Shown: positions 1-6,646 of the stretch, one piece after another
How the letters are laid out: each line of letters starts with the position of its first letter
Position numbering within the stretch: position 1 is the first letter of the stretch
NCBI RefSeq assembly: GCF_950100655.1
Contig: NZ_CATNLY010000007.1
Coordinates: forward strand, 1 to 18,850
Direction of reading: 5' to 3'
Length of the DNA stretch: 18,850 bases
From: Pleomorphomonas sp. T1.2MG-36
GTDB taxonomy: Bacteria; Pseudomonadota; Alphaproteobacteria; Rhizobiales; Pleomorphomonadaceae
Notes under the pieces: generated by a model
Seen by the model: only the letters and a program-made list of their open reading frames with translations
Databases searched by the model: none
Told to the model about the DNA's origin: nothing
Position numbers and translations under genes: made by a program

Positions 1-115
1 CCCCCCGCCTCCTCAGCACTAGTGCGTATTGGGAAAAGTGGAGACGCTCTTCAGGAAAAAAGCGCGATAAAACAAAAGGGCTAGGAGCGGTGATGCATTG
101 TCGGCGCGGCGACAC

Positions 116-121
116 AAGGAG
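116..121 (+). promoter_or_regulatory. Ribosome binding site that fixes the ferritin start
   Basis: AAGGAG lies 8 bases before the ATG at 130 but only 2 bases before the in-frame GTG at 124. The spacing favours 130. Confidence 0.75.
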
Positions 122-129
122 AAGTGAAG

Positions 130-618
130 ATGTTGAGTGATGCCCTTCAGAACGGCTTCAACGAGCAGATCCAGAAAGAGTTCTATTCCTCGTATCTGTA
201 TCTCGCGATGGCCGCCCATTTCGAAGCCGCGAACCTGCCGGGCTTCGCATCGTGGATGAAGAAGCAGTCGGACGAGGAGCGCGGCCACGGCATGAAGCTG
301 TGGGACTATGTGTACGATCGCGGCGGCAAGGTCGTGCTTTCGGCCATCGAGCAGCCGCCGGTGGCGTTCGGCAAGCCGCTGGAGGTGTTCGAGCAGGTGC
401 TGGCGCACGAGCAGAAGGTGACGGCGTCGATCAACGCGCTCTATGGGCTGGCGGCCAAGAACGCCGACGTGGCGGCCGAGATTTTCCTGCAGTGGTTCGT
501 CACCGAGCAGGTCGAGGAAGAGAAGAACGTCACCGACGTGATCGCACAGCTGAAGATGTCGGGCGACAACGGCTTCGCCGCCCTGTTCGTGGACAAACAC
601 ATCCTGGGCCAGAGGTAA
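130..618 (+). CDS. ftnA: Non-haem bacterial ferritin (FtnA-like)
   Basis: Cytosolic iron-storage ferritin: it oxidises Fe(II) at a di-iron centre and stores ferric mineral in a 24-subunit shell. The protein has 162 residues, close to the family norm of about 165. Counting from ATG 130, the ferroxidase ligands fall at the positions known for E. coli FtnA: Glu17, Glu50, His53, Glu94, Gln127 and Glu130 (motifs QKEFYSSYLYL and SDEERGHG). This supports 130 over the upstream GTG at 124. No haem-binding Met typical of bacterioferritin is evident. The gene is followed by a strong hairpin at 644-680 and seems monocistronic. No Fur or Irr box was identified upstream. Identity is by motif recognition; the symbol is by family. 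Confidence 0.95.
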   Translation: MLSDALQNGFNEQIQKEFYSSYLYLAMAAHFEAANLPGFASWMKKQSDEERGHGMKLWDYVYDRGGKVVLSAIEQPPVAFGKPLEVFEQVLAHEQKVTASINALYGLAAKNADVAAEIFLQWFVTEQVEEEKNVTDVIAQLKMSGDNGFAALFVDKHILGQR

Positions 619-643
619 CGGCTCACCCAACCGCTTGCGGTGA

Positions 644-680
644 CGCCCCGAACCTCCGTCAGAGGCGGAGGCTCGGGGCG
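644..680 (+). terminator. Strong hairpin after the ferritin gene
   Basis: Arms 644-658 and 666-680 pair over 15 positions with a single A-C mismatch and a 7-base loop. The hairpin begins 26 bases after the ferritin stop. No T-run follows, so it may end transcription inefficiently, act with Rho, or protect the mRNA 3' end. Confidence 0.6.
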
Positions 681-767
681 CTGCGCGTGGGCGACGGTGC
701 GGGGGCGTTCGGATGGATCGAGGCCGCCTCGCTCCGTCCTCGTTGACCATGGGAGCGGGGTGGGGTT

Positions 768-870
768 AGAGCACGTCCGGCGAACCTTGGTTCGCCAACG
801 CGCTCTATCTATATGTTTTTCGCAACTCCGGACGCAAAACCGGTTCCCACTTTTGCTGGGGTTGCTTTAG
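768..870 (+). repeat. RIME-like palindromic repeat, copy A (full length, intergenic)
   Basis: This 103-bp element has two hairpin parts. The first is GGCGAACC TT GGTTCGCC, an 8-bp perfect stem at 778-795. The second is bounded by GCAAC and GTTGC and contains inner arms GCAAAA and TTTTGC. It is highly similar end to end to the copy at 13091-13192; a partial copy is at 11446-11513 and the core alone, inverted, at 12583-12628. The core resembles, from memory, intergenic mosaic elements of Rhizobiales. Confidence 0.85.
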
Positions 871-891
871 GGTTACTGCAAGTCTGAGTGG

Positions 892-899
892 AAAGGAGG
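892..899 (+). promoter_or_regulatory. Near-consensus Shine-Dalgarno before a 29-codon ORF
   Basis: AAAGGAGG is an almost perfect anti-16S match placed 5 bases before ATG 905. It is much stronger than the site of the following GNAT gene. Confidence 0.5.
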
Positions 900-904
900 C
901 ACGC

Positions 905-994
905 ATGCGGAAGAGCAGTGCAATCCGCCGGTCGGCCGGCGTGTCTCGGGCGACGGTGCCGTCGCAGCTTCCTTTCCTTGCGGCTCCTTTTTGA
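905..994 (+). CDS. Possible 29-residue leader peptide or small protein
   Basis: A short reading frame of 29 codons starts at ATG 905 behind a near-consensus ribosome binding site and ends with TGA at 994, 20 bases before the GNAT start and in a different frame. The peptide begins MRKSSAIRRSAGVSRATV: basic at the N terminus, ending in a short hydrophobic stretch (FLAAPF). It has no recognisable domain. Its placement suggests a leader peptide that could couple translation to the acetyltransferase, but it has no run of a single amino acid or other attenuator signature. It could also be a chance frame behind a purine-rich patch. Support is the ribosome binding site and position only. Confidence 0.35.
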   Translation: MRKSSAIRRSAGVSRATVPSQLPFLAAPF

Positions 995-1014
995 GCCGGG
1001 CTCAGGACGTCCTC

Positions 1015-1965
1015 ATGTTCAAACTCGAACCGGATGGCTTTGCCGCCATCGCACCGCTTTTTGACGACCTTTCCCTTCGCCACGGCAGCGTCAGGGCCGT
1101 TCTCCGCGATCCGTCCCTCGGCGATATCTGGGTCGATGATCTGGGGTCGCCTCGTCAGGCCCTTCTGCGGGGGCCGGAGGGGCTCTATCTCGCCGGCGAT
1201 CCCCGCCGCGACCTCGGCGGCCTCGCGGGGGAGATTGAAGATTTTGAGTATGTCTATCCCGATGACCCCTGGCTTCCGGTCATCGGCGAGGTTCTGCCAA
1301 ACCGGTTCATGATCGCGCACGACCGGGTGCGGCTTGCCATGACGGCGGGCCGTGCGCGGGCCTTTGCCGTGCCCGGCGGCTTCGAGCTTGTGGCCGGCAG
1401 CCAGCCCATGGACGTATCGATCGCCCATGCGGGCGAGGTCGTTTCGCGCTGTTCGGTCGATATGGTCGTCGATGGCTATGCCGAGTTCGGCGTCTGGACC
1501 GACCCGGCCTATCGCGGGCGCGGCTTGGCGAAAGCTGCGGCCGCCGCCAGCCTTCGCTGCGCTGGCGAGCAGGGCGTCACCGCCTTTGGCTGGCACTGCC
1601 ACGCTTCGAACACCCGGTCCCGGAAGGTCGCCACGGCTCTGGGCTTCGAGGTGACCGATCGCTACCAGGCCTTCAGTGCCCGTGTGCCGGCTGAAAACGA
1701 CGGCGACCTCGATATCGCCTATTGCCGCGAGCTGGCGGCGACGTTCGAGACCGGCGCCGCGGAGATCGCCTGGCTGGAGTTTCATGCGGCGGTCGCCTGG
1801 GTGCTGGCCGGCGAGCCCGGCAAGGCGGCAATCGCGGTGGAGCGGCTGGTGCAGCGCGGCTGGTGGGGCAAGACGGAGTGGCTGGAACAGCACTGGGCGC
1901 TGGAAAGGCTGAAGGCCGATCCACGCTTCCAGAGCGCGGTCAGGGCGCACCGCGCCGCCCGCTAG
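1015..1965 (+). CDS. GNAT-family N-acetyltransferase
   Basis: Predicted cytosolic acetyl-CoA-dependent N-acetyltransferase of 316 residues; substrate unknown. The acetyl-CoA-binding motif A is clear near residues 158-172 (VWTDPAYRGRGLA), followed by a tryptophan-rich strand, an Asn-Ser region and ATALGFE near 206-212. The order of an N-terminal region of about 125 residues and then the catalytic half resembles the GNAT_acetyltran/ZmaR-type family. About 90 residues after the GNAT core form an extra helical tail. ATG 1015 is preferred because AGGAC lies 6 bases upstream; TTG 991 would add 8 residues without a better site. It follows the small ORF at 905-994 and is followed immediately by a repeat cluster. 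Confidence is high for the fold and low for the substrate. Confidence 0.85.
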   Translation: MFKLEPDGFAAIAPLFDDLSLRHGSVRAVLRDPSLGDIWVDDLGSPRQALLRGPEGLYLAGDPRRDLGGLAGEIEDFEYVYPDDPWLPVIGEVLPNRFMIAHDRVRLAMTAGRARAFAVPGGFELVAGSQPMDVSIAHAGEVVSRCSVDMVVDGYAEFGVWTDPAYRGRGLAKAAAAASLRCAGEQGVTAFGWHCHASNTRSRKVATALGFEVTDRYQAFSARVPAENDGDLDIAYCRELAATFETGAAEIAWLEFHAAVAWVLAGEPGKAAIAVERLVQRGWWGKTEWLEQHWALERLKADPRFQSAVRAHRAAR

Positions 1966-1967
1966 AG

Positions 1968-2104
1968 CCGCAAGGGCGAGGGTGATATCGGGTCCGCCTT
2001 TTCCGCGTCGCTATCTTTGCGCGCTGCATTCATGGGCGCGCTATATCGGCGTTGCACCCCTTCCGGCCTGAGGTCCTCGCCTGCGCAAGGATGACAATTT
2101 ATAT
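1968..2104. repeat. REP-like unit with long left arm, first direct copy
   Basis: This unit of about 137 bp recurs in the same orientation at 2346-2487 with scattered differences. It contains GATATC and CTATATC half-sites, then the hairpin-forming end with GAGGTCCTCGCC followed by TGCGCAAGGATGAC, and an AT-rich border. It starts 3 bases after the GNAT stop codon, so its hairpin may also serve as the 3' end of that mRNA. Confidence 0.7.
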
Positions 2105-2195
2105 TGAGGGAACAGTGGGATAAGCCGCGCGCGAAGCGCCGTCGCGTCATCACCGCCATTACCCGGAACACGACGCCCGCAAGTGTACGCAACCG

Positions 2196-2285
2196 CTATC
2201 CATTTGTTACATATGTATAAATCGTCATCCTTGCGCAGGCGAGGACCTCAGGCAGGATGAAACTCGACGCCGATATAGCGCTCCA
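2196..2285. repeat. REP-like unit in opposite orientation
   Basis: An AT-rich border (GTTACATATGTATAAAT) is followed by CATCCTTGCGCAGGCGAGGA, the hairpin, then CCTCAGGCAGGATG and GATATAGCGC. It is the inverse of the unit ending at 2104, so the two form a head-to-head pair like BIMEs. Confidence 0.7.
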
Positions 2286-2345
2286 GCAACACAAGGGAGC
2301 TTGATACGGTCCTCGCTCCCCTCTCGTCCTGAGATCCACCTCAGG

Positions 2346-2487
2346 CCGCAGAGGGCGAGGGAGGGGATATCAGGTCCGCCTTTCCCACGTCGCTATCGTT
2401 GCGCAATGCGTGCATGGGCGCGCTATATCAGCGTTGCACCCCGTTCTGCCTGAGGTCCTCGCCTGCGCAAGGATGACAATCTATATG
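2346..2487. repeat. REP-like unit with long left arm, second direct copy
   Basis: Matches 1968-2104 along its whole length, with the same order of half-sites, hairpin and AT-rich border. A shorter fragment of the same family (GTCCTGAGATCCACCTCAGG) lies just before it at about 2325-2345. Confidence 0.7.
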
Positions 2488-2508
2488 TCTGTTTTTATTA
2501 TGTAATTC

Positions 2509-2584
2509 TGTCATTCCCGCGCAGGCCGCATGAGTTCGCGCGCGAACTCAAGGTGTACCTCCGGCACCCACTTTTGCCGGGCTA
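2509..2584. repeat. Mosaic repeat: REP-like unit with long palindromic tip joined to a RIME-like end
   Basis: The unit starts like the other REP-like copies (TGTCATTCCCGCGCAGG). In place of the usual short tip it carries the perfect 20-bp palindrome TGAGTTCGCG CGCGAACTCA at 2531-2550. It continues AAGGTGTACCTC and then joins CACCCACTTTTGC, which matches the 3' part of the RIME-like repeat. The end of the element overlaps the stop codon of the deaminase gene. Confidence 0.65.
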
Positions 2585-3595
2585 GCCGCCCCAGCCTTCG
2601 ATCAGCCGGCCGCCGAGGGCGGGCTTCTTCTCTTCCGGCAGGAAGGCGTGGCGGAGGGCTTCGAGGTTGTGGGCGAGGAATTCGCCGGTTTGCCAGCCGA
2701 AGGTGGCGGCGAGGCGGCGGTATTCCAGCGACAGGCTGAGCGGGGCGACGGTGCGGGCGTCGGTGTTGATGGAGAGCGACAGGCCGCGCCGCGACATCAG
2801 GTCCACGGGGTGGGCGGCATAGTCGCCGAAGACGCCGACCTGGATGTTGGACGACGGGCAGACCTCGAGGTGGAGGTTGCGCGCCTTGATCTCGGCCATC
2901 AGGTCCTCGCTTTCGATGGCGCGGACGCCGTGGCCGATGCGGGCGGGGGCGATGAGGGCGATCGCCTCGCGGAGGCTGTCCGGCCCGGCCGCCTCGCCGG
3001 CATGGGCGGTGACGGGCAGGCCGAGCGTGTGGGCGCGGTCGAACACGGCGCGGTTGGCGGCGGCCGGGTGGCCGGCCTCGTCGCCGGCAAGATCGACGCC
3101 GACGACGCCCCGGTCGCGCCAGCGGTGGGCGAGCTCGATCACCTTGAGGTTCTCGGCCGGCGGATAGTCGCGCAGGGCGCAGAGCAGGAGGCGCGCCTCG
3201 ATGCCGGTGGCCGAAGCGCCGGCGACGAGCCCGTCGGTGACCGCCTCCATCACCTGATCGAGGCTGAGGCCGCCGCGCTGGTGGGTGTGCGGCGCGAAGC
3301 GGATTTCGGCGTAGATGACGCCGTCGGCCGCGAGCGCGCGCAACAGCTCGTCCATGGCGATGGCGAGCGCCGGCGCCGTTTGCAGCGCCTCGCAGGAGGG
3401 GCCGATGGCGCGGAGGTAGTCCATCAGGCTGTCGCAGCGCTCGGGCGCGGTGTAGAGGCGGCGGAACTCGGCCTCGCCGATGGGGTTGCCCAGGCGGTGG
3501 AGCGCCGTCCGCGTCAGCGAACAGTCGAGGTGGAGGTGCAGCTCCACCTTGGGCTTCAGCGTGAAATCGGGCGCGGCGGTCACATCGACGAGCAT
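2582..3595 (-). CDS. add: Adenosine deaminase-family amidohydrolase
   Basis: Predicted zinc-dependent purine (deoxy)nucleoside deaminase of 337 residues, near the family length; adenosine to inosine would be the default reaction in purine salvage. Zinc and catalytic positions are visible: HLHLD (His20, His22), HAGE (His198, Glu201), IGHG (His222), CPSSN near 246-250 and Asp279 in NTDA. Two positions differ from classical enzymes: HLDG is HLDC, and the second Asp of NTDD, which contacts substrate in mouse ADA, is Ala280, giving NTDART. I recall this pattern from a distinct bacterial ADA subgroup, so substrate preference is not certain. ATG 3595 is the first good start. A LysR regulator lies upstream on the same strand across a 34-bp palindrome. 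The stop codon abuts a repeat. Confidence 0.85.
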   Translation of the reverse strand: MLVDVTAAPDFTLKPKVELHLHLDCSLTRTALHRLGNPIGEAEFRRLYTAPERCDSLMDYLRAIGPSCEALQTAPALAIAMDELLRALAADGVIYAEIRFAPHTHQRGGLSLDQVMEAVTDGLVAGASATGIEARLLLCALRDYPPAENLKVIELAHRWRDRGVVGVDLAGDEAGHPAAANRAVFDRAHTLGLPVTAHAGEAAGPDSLREAIALIAPARIGHGVRAIESEDLMAEIKARNLHLEVCPSSNIQVGVFGDYAAHPVDLMSRRGLSLSINTDARTVAPLSLSLEYRRLAATFGWQTGEFLAHNLEALRHAFLPEEKKPALGGRLIEGWGG

Positions 3596-3692
3596 GGGGC
3601 AGTCTCCATCCTGCGGCGGACTGTCGGCGCGCGTTGCCCAACCGGCAACCGAGTTCTGGGCGGTTCAGTTGAGGCGCGCTCAATTATCTCCG

Positions 3693-3726
3693 CCCGCTTG
3701 ATCTGGATGCATCCAGATCAAGCGGG
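3693..3726. promoter_or_regulatory. Perfect 34-bp palindrome upstream of the deaminase gene
   Basis: The 17-base arm CCCGCTTGATCTGGATG is followed by its exact reverse complement with no loop. It lies between the LysR stop (3799) and the deaminase start (3595). A GATAAT -10-like hexamer on the minus strand is at 3683-3688, immediately downstream, so the palindrome would cover the -35 region of a deaminase promoter. An operator is therefore plausible. A terminator for the LysR gene is less so, as no T-run follows on the minus strand. Confidence 0.55.
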
Positions 3727-3798
3727 TTTCGGCCTGACCGGCCGGCGCCCGGTCGGGCGCTTCCGCTTCCATCGGGTTCCGCCCGGAGGGGCGAACCC

Positions 3799-4707
3799 TC
3801 ACGGAGGCGGTGTCTCGGGGAAGGCGGCGGCCTCGGCGGCGGCGAACTCGGCCTGGAACCAGCGCAGCGTGGACATGTGCAGCGCCGAGGTCTGGTCGGT
3901 GCGCCAGAGCAGCGCCCAGTTGCCGTCGCGCTTGTAGAGGCCGAGCGGCGCCACCAGCCGCCCGCCGGCGATGGCGTCCCACACGGCGGGGCCGGGCGCC
4001 AGCACCGCGCCGACGCCGGCCTCGGCCGCCTTGATGGCGAACAGCAGCCGCTCGAAGCGCAGCATGGGCGACTCGGGCAGCGCGTGGCCGCTTTCCATCG
4101 ACCAGTTGGACCACATGGCGGTGGGCCAGACGGTGGTGAGCCGCTGCACGGAGAGGATCTCCTCGGCCGCGCCGCCCGGCGGCAGAATGTCCGGGTTGGC
4201 CACCGGGCCGAAGGTTTCCGGGCCGAAGACGTGGCGCGCCATGCCGGGAATGGCCGTCTCTCCGCCGACCACCACGTGGATGTCGATGGAGCGGTCGGTG
4301 GCGATGGGGTCCTTGTTCCAGGCGATGACGTCGATCTCCGTGCCCTTCAGACGCTTGAGCAGCCGCGGCAGGCGCGGCAGGAACCAGCGCACCAGGAAGG
4401 TGGCCGGCGCGGCGATCACCAGCCGTCCGCGCTGGCCCGACCGCTCGGCCCGCTCCACCGAGCGGACGATGCTCTCGAAGGCGGCGGCCAGCGACAGCGC
4501 CAGCCGCTCGGCCGTCTCGGTGAGGATCAGCTTGCGATGGGCGCGGATGAACAGCTCGGTCTTCAGCGCCGCCTCCAGCGCCCGGATCTGCTTGGACACG
4601 GCGCCATCGGTAACCCCCAGCTCCATGGCCGCCAGCCGCACGCTGCCAAGCCGCGCCACCGCCTCGAAAACGCGCAGGGCCGAGAGGTGGTCGAGGGGGT
4701 CGAGCAT
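3799..4707 (-). CDS. LysR-family transcriptional regulator (GcvA/AmpR-like)
   Basis: DNA-binding regulator of 302 residues, the usual LysR length. The N-terminal winged HTH is seen in FEAVARLGSVRLAAMELGVT and DGAVSKQIRALE (about residues 14-48), whose wording matches the GcvA/AmpR branch. It is followed by a type 2 periplasmic-binding-like effector domain to the C terminus. ATG 4707 gives the standard start MLDPLDHLSALRVFE. The frame stays open further upstream to 4893, but that extension is proline-rich and runs into a repeat, so it is rejected. No strong ribosome binding site is seen. The gene lies directly upstream of the deaminase on the same strand, so that gene could be its target; there is no divergently transcribed partner. 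Confidence 0.88.
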   Translation of the reverse strand: MLDPLDHLSALRVFEAVARLGSVRLAAMELGVTDGAVSKQIRALEAALKTELFIRAHRKLILTETAERLALSLAAAFESIVRSVERAERSGQRGRLVIAAPATFLVRWFLPRLPRLLKRLKGTEIDVIAWNKDPIATDRSIDIHVVVGGETAIPGMARHVFGPETFGPVANPDILPPGGAAEEILSVQRLTTVWPTAMWSNWSMESGHALPESPMLRFERLLFAIKAAEAGVGAVLAPGPAVWDAIAGGRLVAPLGLYKRDGNWALLWRTDQTSALHMSTLRWFQAEFAAAEAAAFPETPPP

Positions 4708-4837
4708 GGGGATTGGCCGGGGGGGAGAGGAGGGAACGGGCGCGGCGAGTTTAGGGCAAGGGGGAGAGGGATGGGAAGGGGGAGGATCGCGCGGTGCGTC
4801 ACACCCGCGGAATGGGGCATGCAAGGGGAGACCGATA

Positions 4838-4926
4838 TCGGCGTACCATCCCTTCCGGCCTGAGGTACACCTTGAATTCGCTCGCGAATTCAAGCGGCCT
4901 TCGCAAGGATGACAATTTATATAGAG
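4838..4926. repeat. REP-like unit with long palindromic tip
   Basis: Runs from CGATATCGGCG through CCGGCCTGAGGTACAC to CGCAAGGATGACAATTTATA. At 4871-4894 the usual short tip is replaced by an almost perfect 24-bp palindrome with 11-base arms (CTTGAATTCGC and its complement). It is the inverse of the long-tip copy at 2509-2584. Confidence 0.7.
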
Positions 4927-5019
4927 GGAACAGGTTGTTAGGTAGTCGCAGGGACTCCCTGCGGCCTCACCTGCCCCAACGCAGGCAGGCCGCCCGACGA
5001 GCGGGCGAATCCGCTATCC

Positions 5020-5585
5020 GATTGTTACATATATATAAATTGTCATCCTTGCGAAGGCGAGGACCTCGGGCAGAACAGAGCGAGCGGTTGATATAGGGCG
5101 CCCTTGTTTATTGGAGCTTTATATGGGCCGCCGCGCCTTCTCGTCCTGAGGTCCTGCGCCTGAAGCGCAGGATGACAGTTAATTGATATAAAACAAATAG
5201 ATAGCGCTGTGCGCTGCGCGTGCAGTTGCGTGCTCCGCTGGGGTCGTGCGATGCGCTGCTGGGGGAGGCGATCGCGATTTATCCCATTGTTTCATATATA
5301 AGTTCGTCATCCTGCGCTTCAGGCGCAGGACCTCAGGCAGGAAAGGGCGAAGGGTTGATATCGGGCGCCGTTGGCTCCGGGAGCGCGATATCGGCGTGGC
5401 GCCTCCTCCGGCCTGAGGCCCTCTGCTTTCGCAGAGGGTGACAGGAGGGTGATAAAACAAAGGTTTAGCGTTGTGCTCGTCGCTTGCCGACCTGTCTCCT
5501 CCTCCCCATCAAGCTGTCCTCCTCTGCGAAGGCAGAGGACCTCGGGCAGAAAGGGGCGCAAGGCGGATATAGTGCTCCCTGAAGC
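5020..5585. repeat. Cluster of alternating REP-like units
   Basis: At least five units alternate in orientation, with hairpins near 5045-5066, 5149-5175, 5308-5328, 5419-5442 and 5514-5541. The best stem is TCCTGCGC TTCAG GCGCAGGA at 5308-5328. Other copies use a different but still fully paired stem, for example CCTCTGC with GCAGAGG. AT-rich borders (GTTACATATATATAAAT, TTTCATATATAAG) recur. No coding region is supported between 4708 and 5631. Confidence 0.75.
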
Positions 5586-5592
5586 CTGAAAC

Positions 5593-5624
5593 GCCCTGCC
5601 ACCTCAAACAACAAGCGGCAGGGC
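5593..5624 (-). terminator. Hairpin after the synthetase-like gene
   Basis: GCCCTGCC (5593-5600) and GGCAGGGC (5617-5624) form an 8-bp perfect stem with a 16-base loop, 7 bases beyond the minus-strand stop. The following minus-strand sequence has only a short T-run (GTTTC). Confidence 0.4.
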
Positions 5625-5631
5625 CACCAGA

Positions 5632-6384
5632 TCAGGCGCGGTCGGCCGCTATCGCCCAGTTGTGCAGGCAGCGATCGAGGCCGATGGCGATTTCGAGGAC
5701 GAGAACGTCGTGCTCGCGGAGCGCGCCGCCCTTGGCTTTCGACACGAACTTCTTGGGAAAGTCGGTGCGGCGGGAGATGGAGCAGACCTCCATCCACTTG
5801 AAGCCGTTGTCGACCTCGATATCCATCGTCACCTCCGAATAGCTCGGCAGGCGGTCGGACGGCACGATGCGGGTGGGCAGGGCGACGACCGAGGCGATCA
5901 TCTTGCGCACCGGTTCGAGGCAGGCGGTGTGGTAGTCCATGCCGGTGTCGGCGGTGAAGGCCGCCTGAAACTCCATCTGCCAGAACTCCTTGAGCCGCAT
6001 GTGCGCGGTGGTCTGCTCCTGCTCGCGTCGGTAGGAACGGCCCGCCTGCCAGACGCAGAGCGGCAGCCGGGCTCCGGTGTGCGTGTCGAGAAGGTGCGTC
6101 ATGTAGGCATAGGTGGACGGGGTGGTCTCGGGCCGGAGGACCAGTTCCGTCTCGGTCGGCGCCAGTTGCTGCTGCACCCAGACGTCGGCATTGCCGTAGG
6201 CGTCGGAGATGAGATGGCGGGGGATGAGCGTCGGCGCTTCCACCCGCCGCATGTCCCAGGCCGGGTTGACGGACCGGAGGAAGGCGCGAACCTCGTCGGA
6301 AAAGTGCCGGATGAACGCCTCGCGGCGAAGGATTTCGCGCTCCTCCCAATGGACGAGCGAATTCACGTTGAGAATGCTGAGCAT
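5632..6384 (-). CDS. Stand-alone class II aminoacyl-tRNA synthetase core, glycyl-type
   Basis: 250-residue protein that is essentially only a class II synthetase catalytic domain. Visible parts are LRPET at 83-87 (as in the glycyl/threonyl/prolyl subclass), motif 2 GRSYRREQ near 116-122 followed by RLKEFWQME at 130-138, and motif 3 EIAIGLDRCL at 231-240 with the ATP-binding Arg. No anticodon-binding domain follows, so it is far shorter than true GlyRS, ThrRS or ProRS. It should bind ATP and an amino acid and make an aminoacyl-adenylate. The acceptor could be a carrier protein, another protein, a small molecule or tRNA; the sequence does not say. Start 6384 has GGAG 8 bases upstream; ATG 6408 has none. 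It stands alone on the minus strand, followed by a hairpin and repeats. Confidence 0.82.
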   Translation of the reverse strand: MLSILNVNSLVHWEEREILRREAFIRHFSDEVRAFLRSVNPAWDMRRVEAPTLIPRHLISDAYGNADVWVQQQLAPTETELVLRPETTPSTYAYMTHLLDTHTGARLPLCVWQAGRSYRREQEQTTAHMRLKEFWQMEFQAAFTADTGMDYHTACLEPVRKMIASVVALPTRIVPSDRLPSYSEVTMDIEVDNGFKWMEVCSISRRTDFPKKFVSKAKGGALREHDVLVLEIAIGLDRCLHNWAIAADRA

Positions 6385-6646
6385 GGCCTGATCTCCGTGG
6401 ATGGCCATTGAAGGATGAGGTGGGCGCTTTACGTCCGATCGGTCGCGCCAAGGCGCGCGGCATCACGACCGGACGCGGCGACCTCGTCCTCCGAGCACGC
6501 AAGCGAAGGCGATCCGCAGGGTGCGGCCGTCCGTCAGCGATGATGCGTGCGCGTTGCTCATGGGGAAGTGATGCCGGAAGGGCGAGGGGCGGTCAAGGGT
6601 GGGGCGAGCGAAGGTGCTGGTTGCGGCACTGTCTAGGTGGCGCCTA

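Noticed and set aside
805..1950. Long minus-strand open frame opposite the GNAT gene
   Set aside because: It is the mirror of a gene with clear GNAT motifs; its composition is Arg/Ala/Pro-rich and no domain is visible.
2648..3937. 429-codon plus-strand open frame opposite the deaminase
   Set aside because: It is the shadow of a gene with a full set of zinc-ligand motifs.
3799..4893. N-terminal extension of the GcvA-like LysR protein
   Set aside because: The added residues are Pro-rich and derived from a repeat; LysR proteins start just before the HTH as at 4707.
4838..5585. Repeat cluster as a CRISPR array
   Set aside because: Units alternate in orientation, differ in length and spacing, and contain variable paired stems; there are no regular spacers or cas genes.
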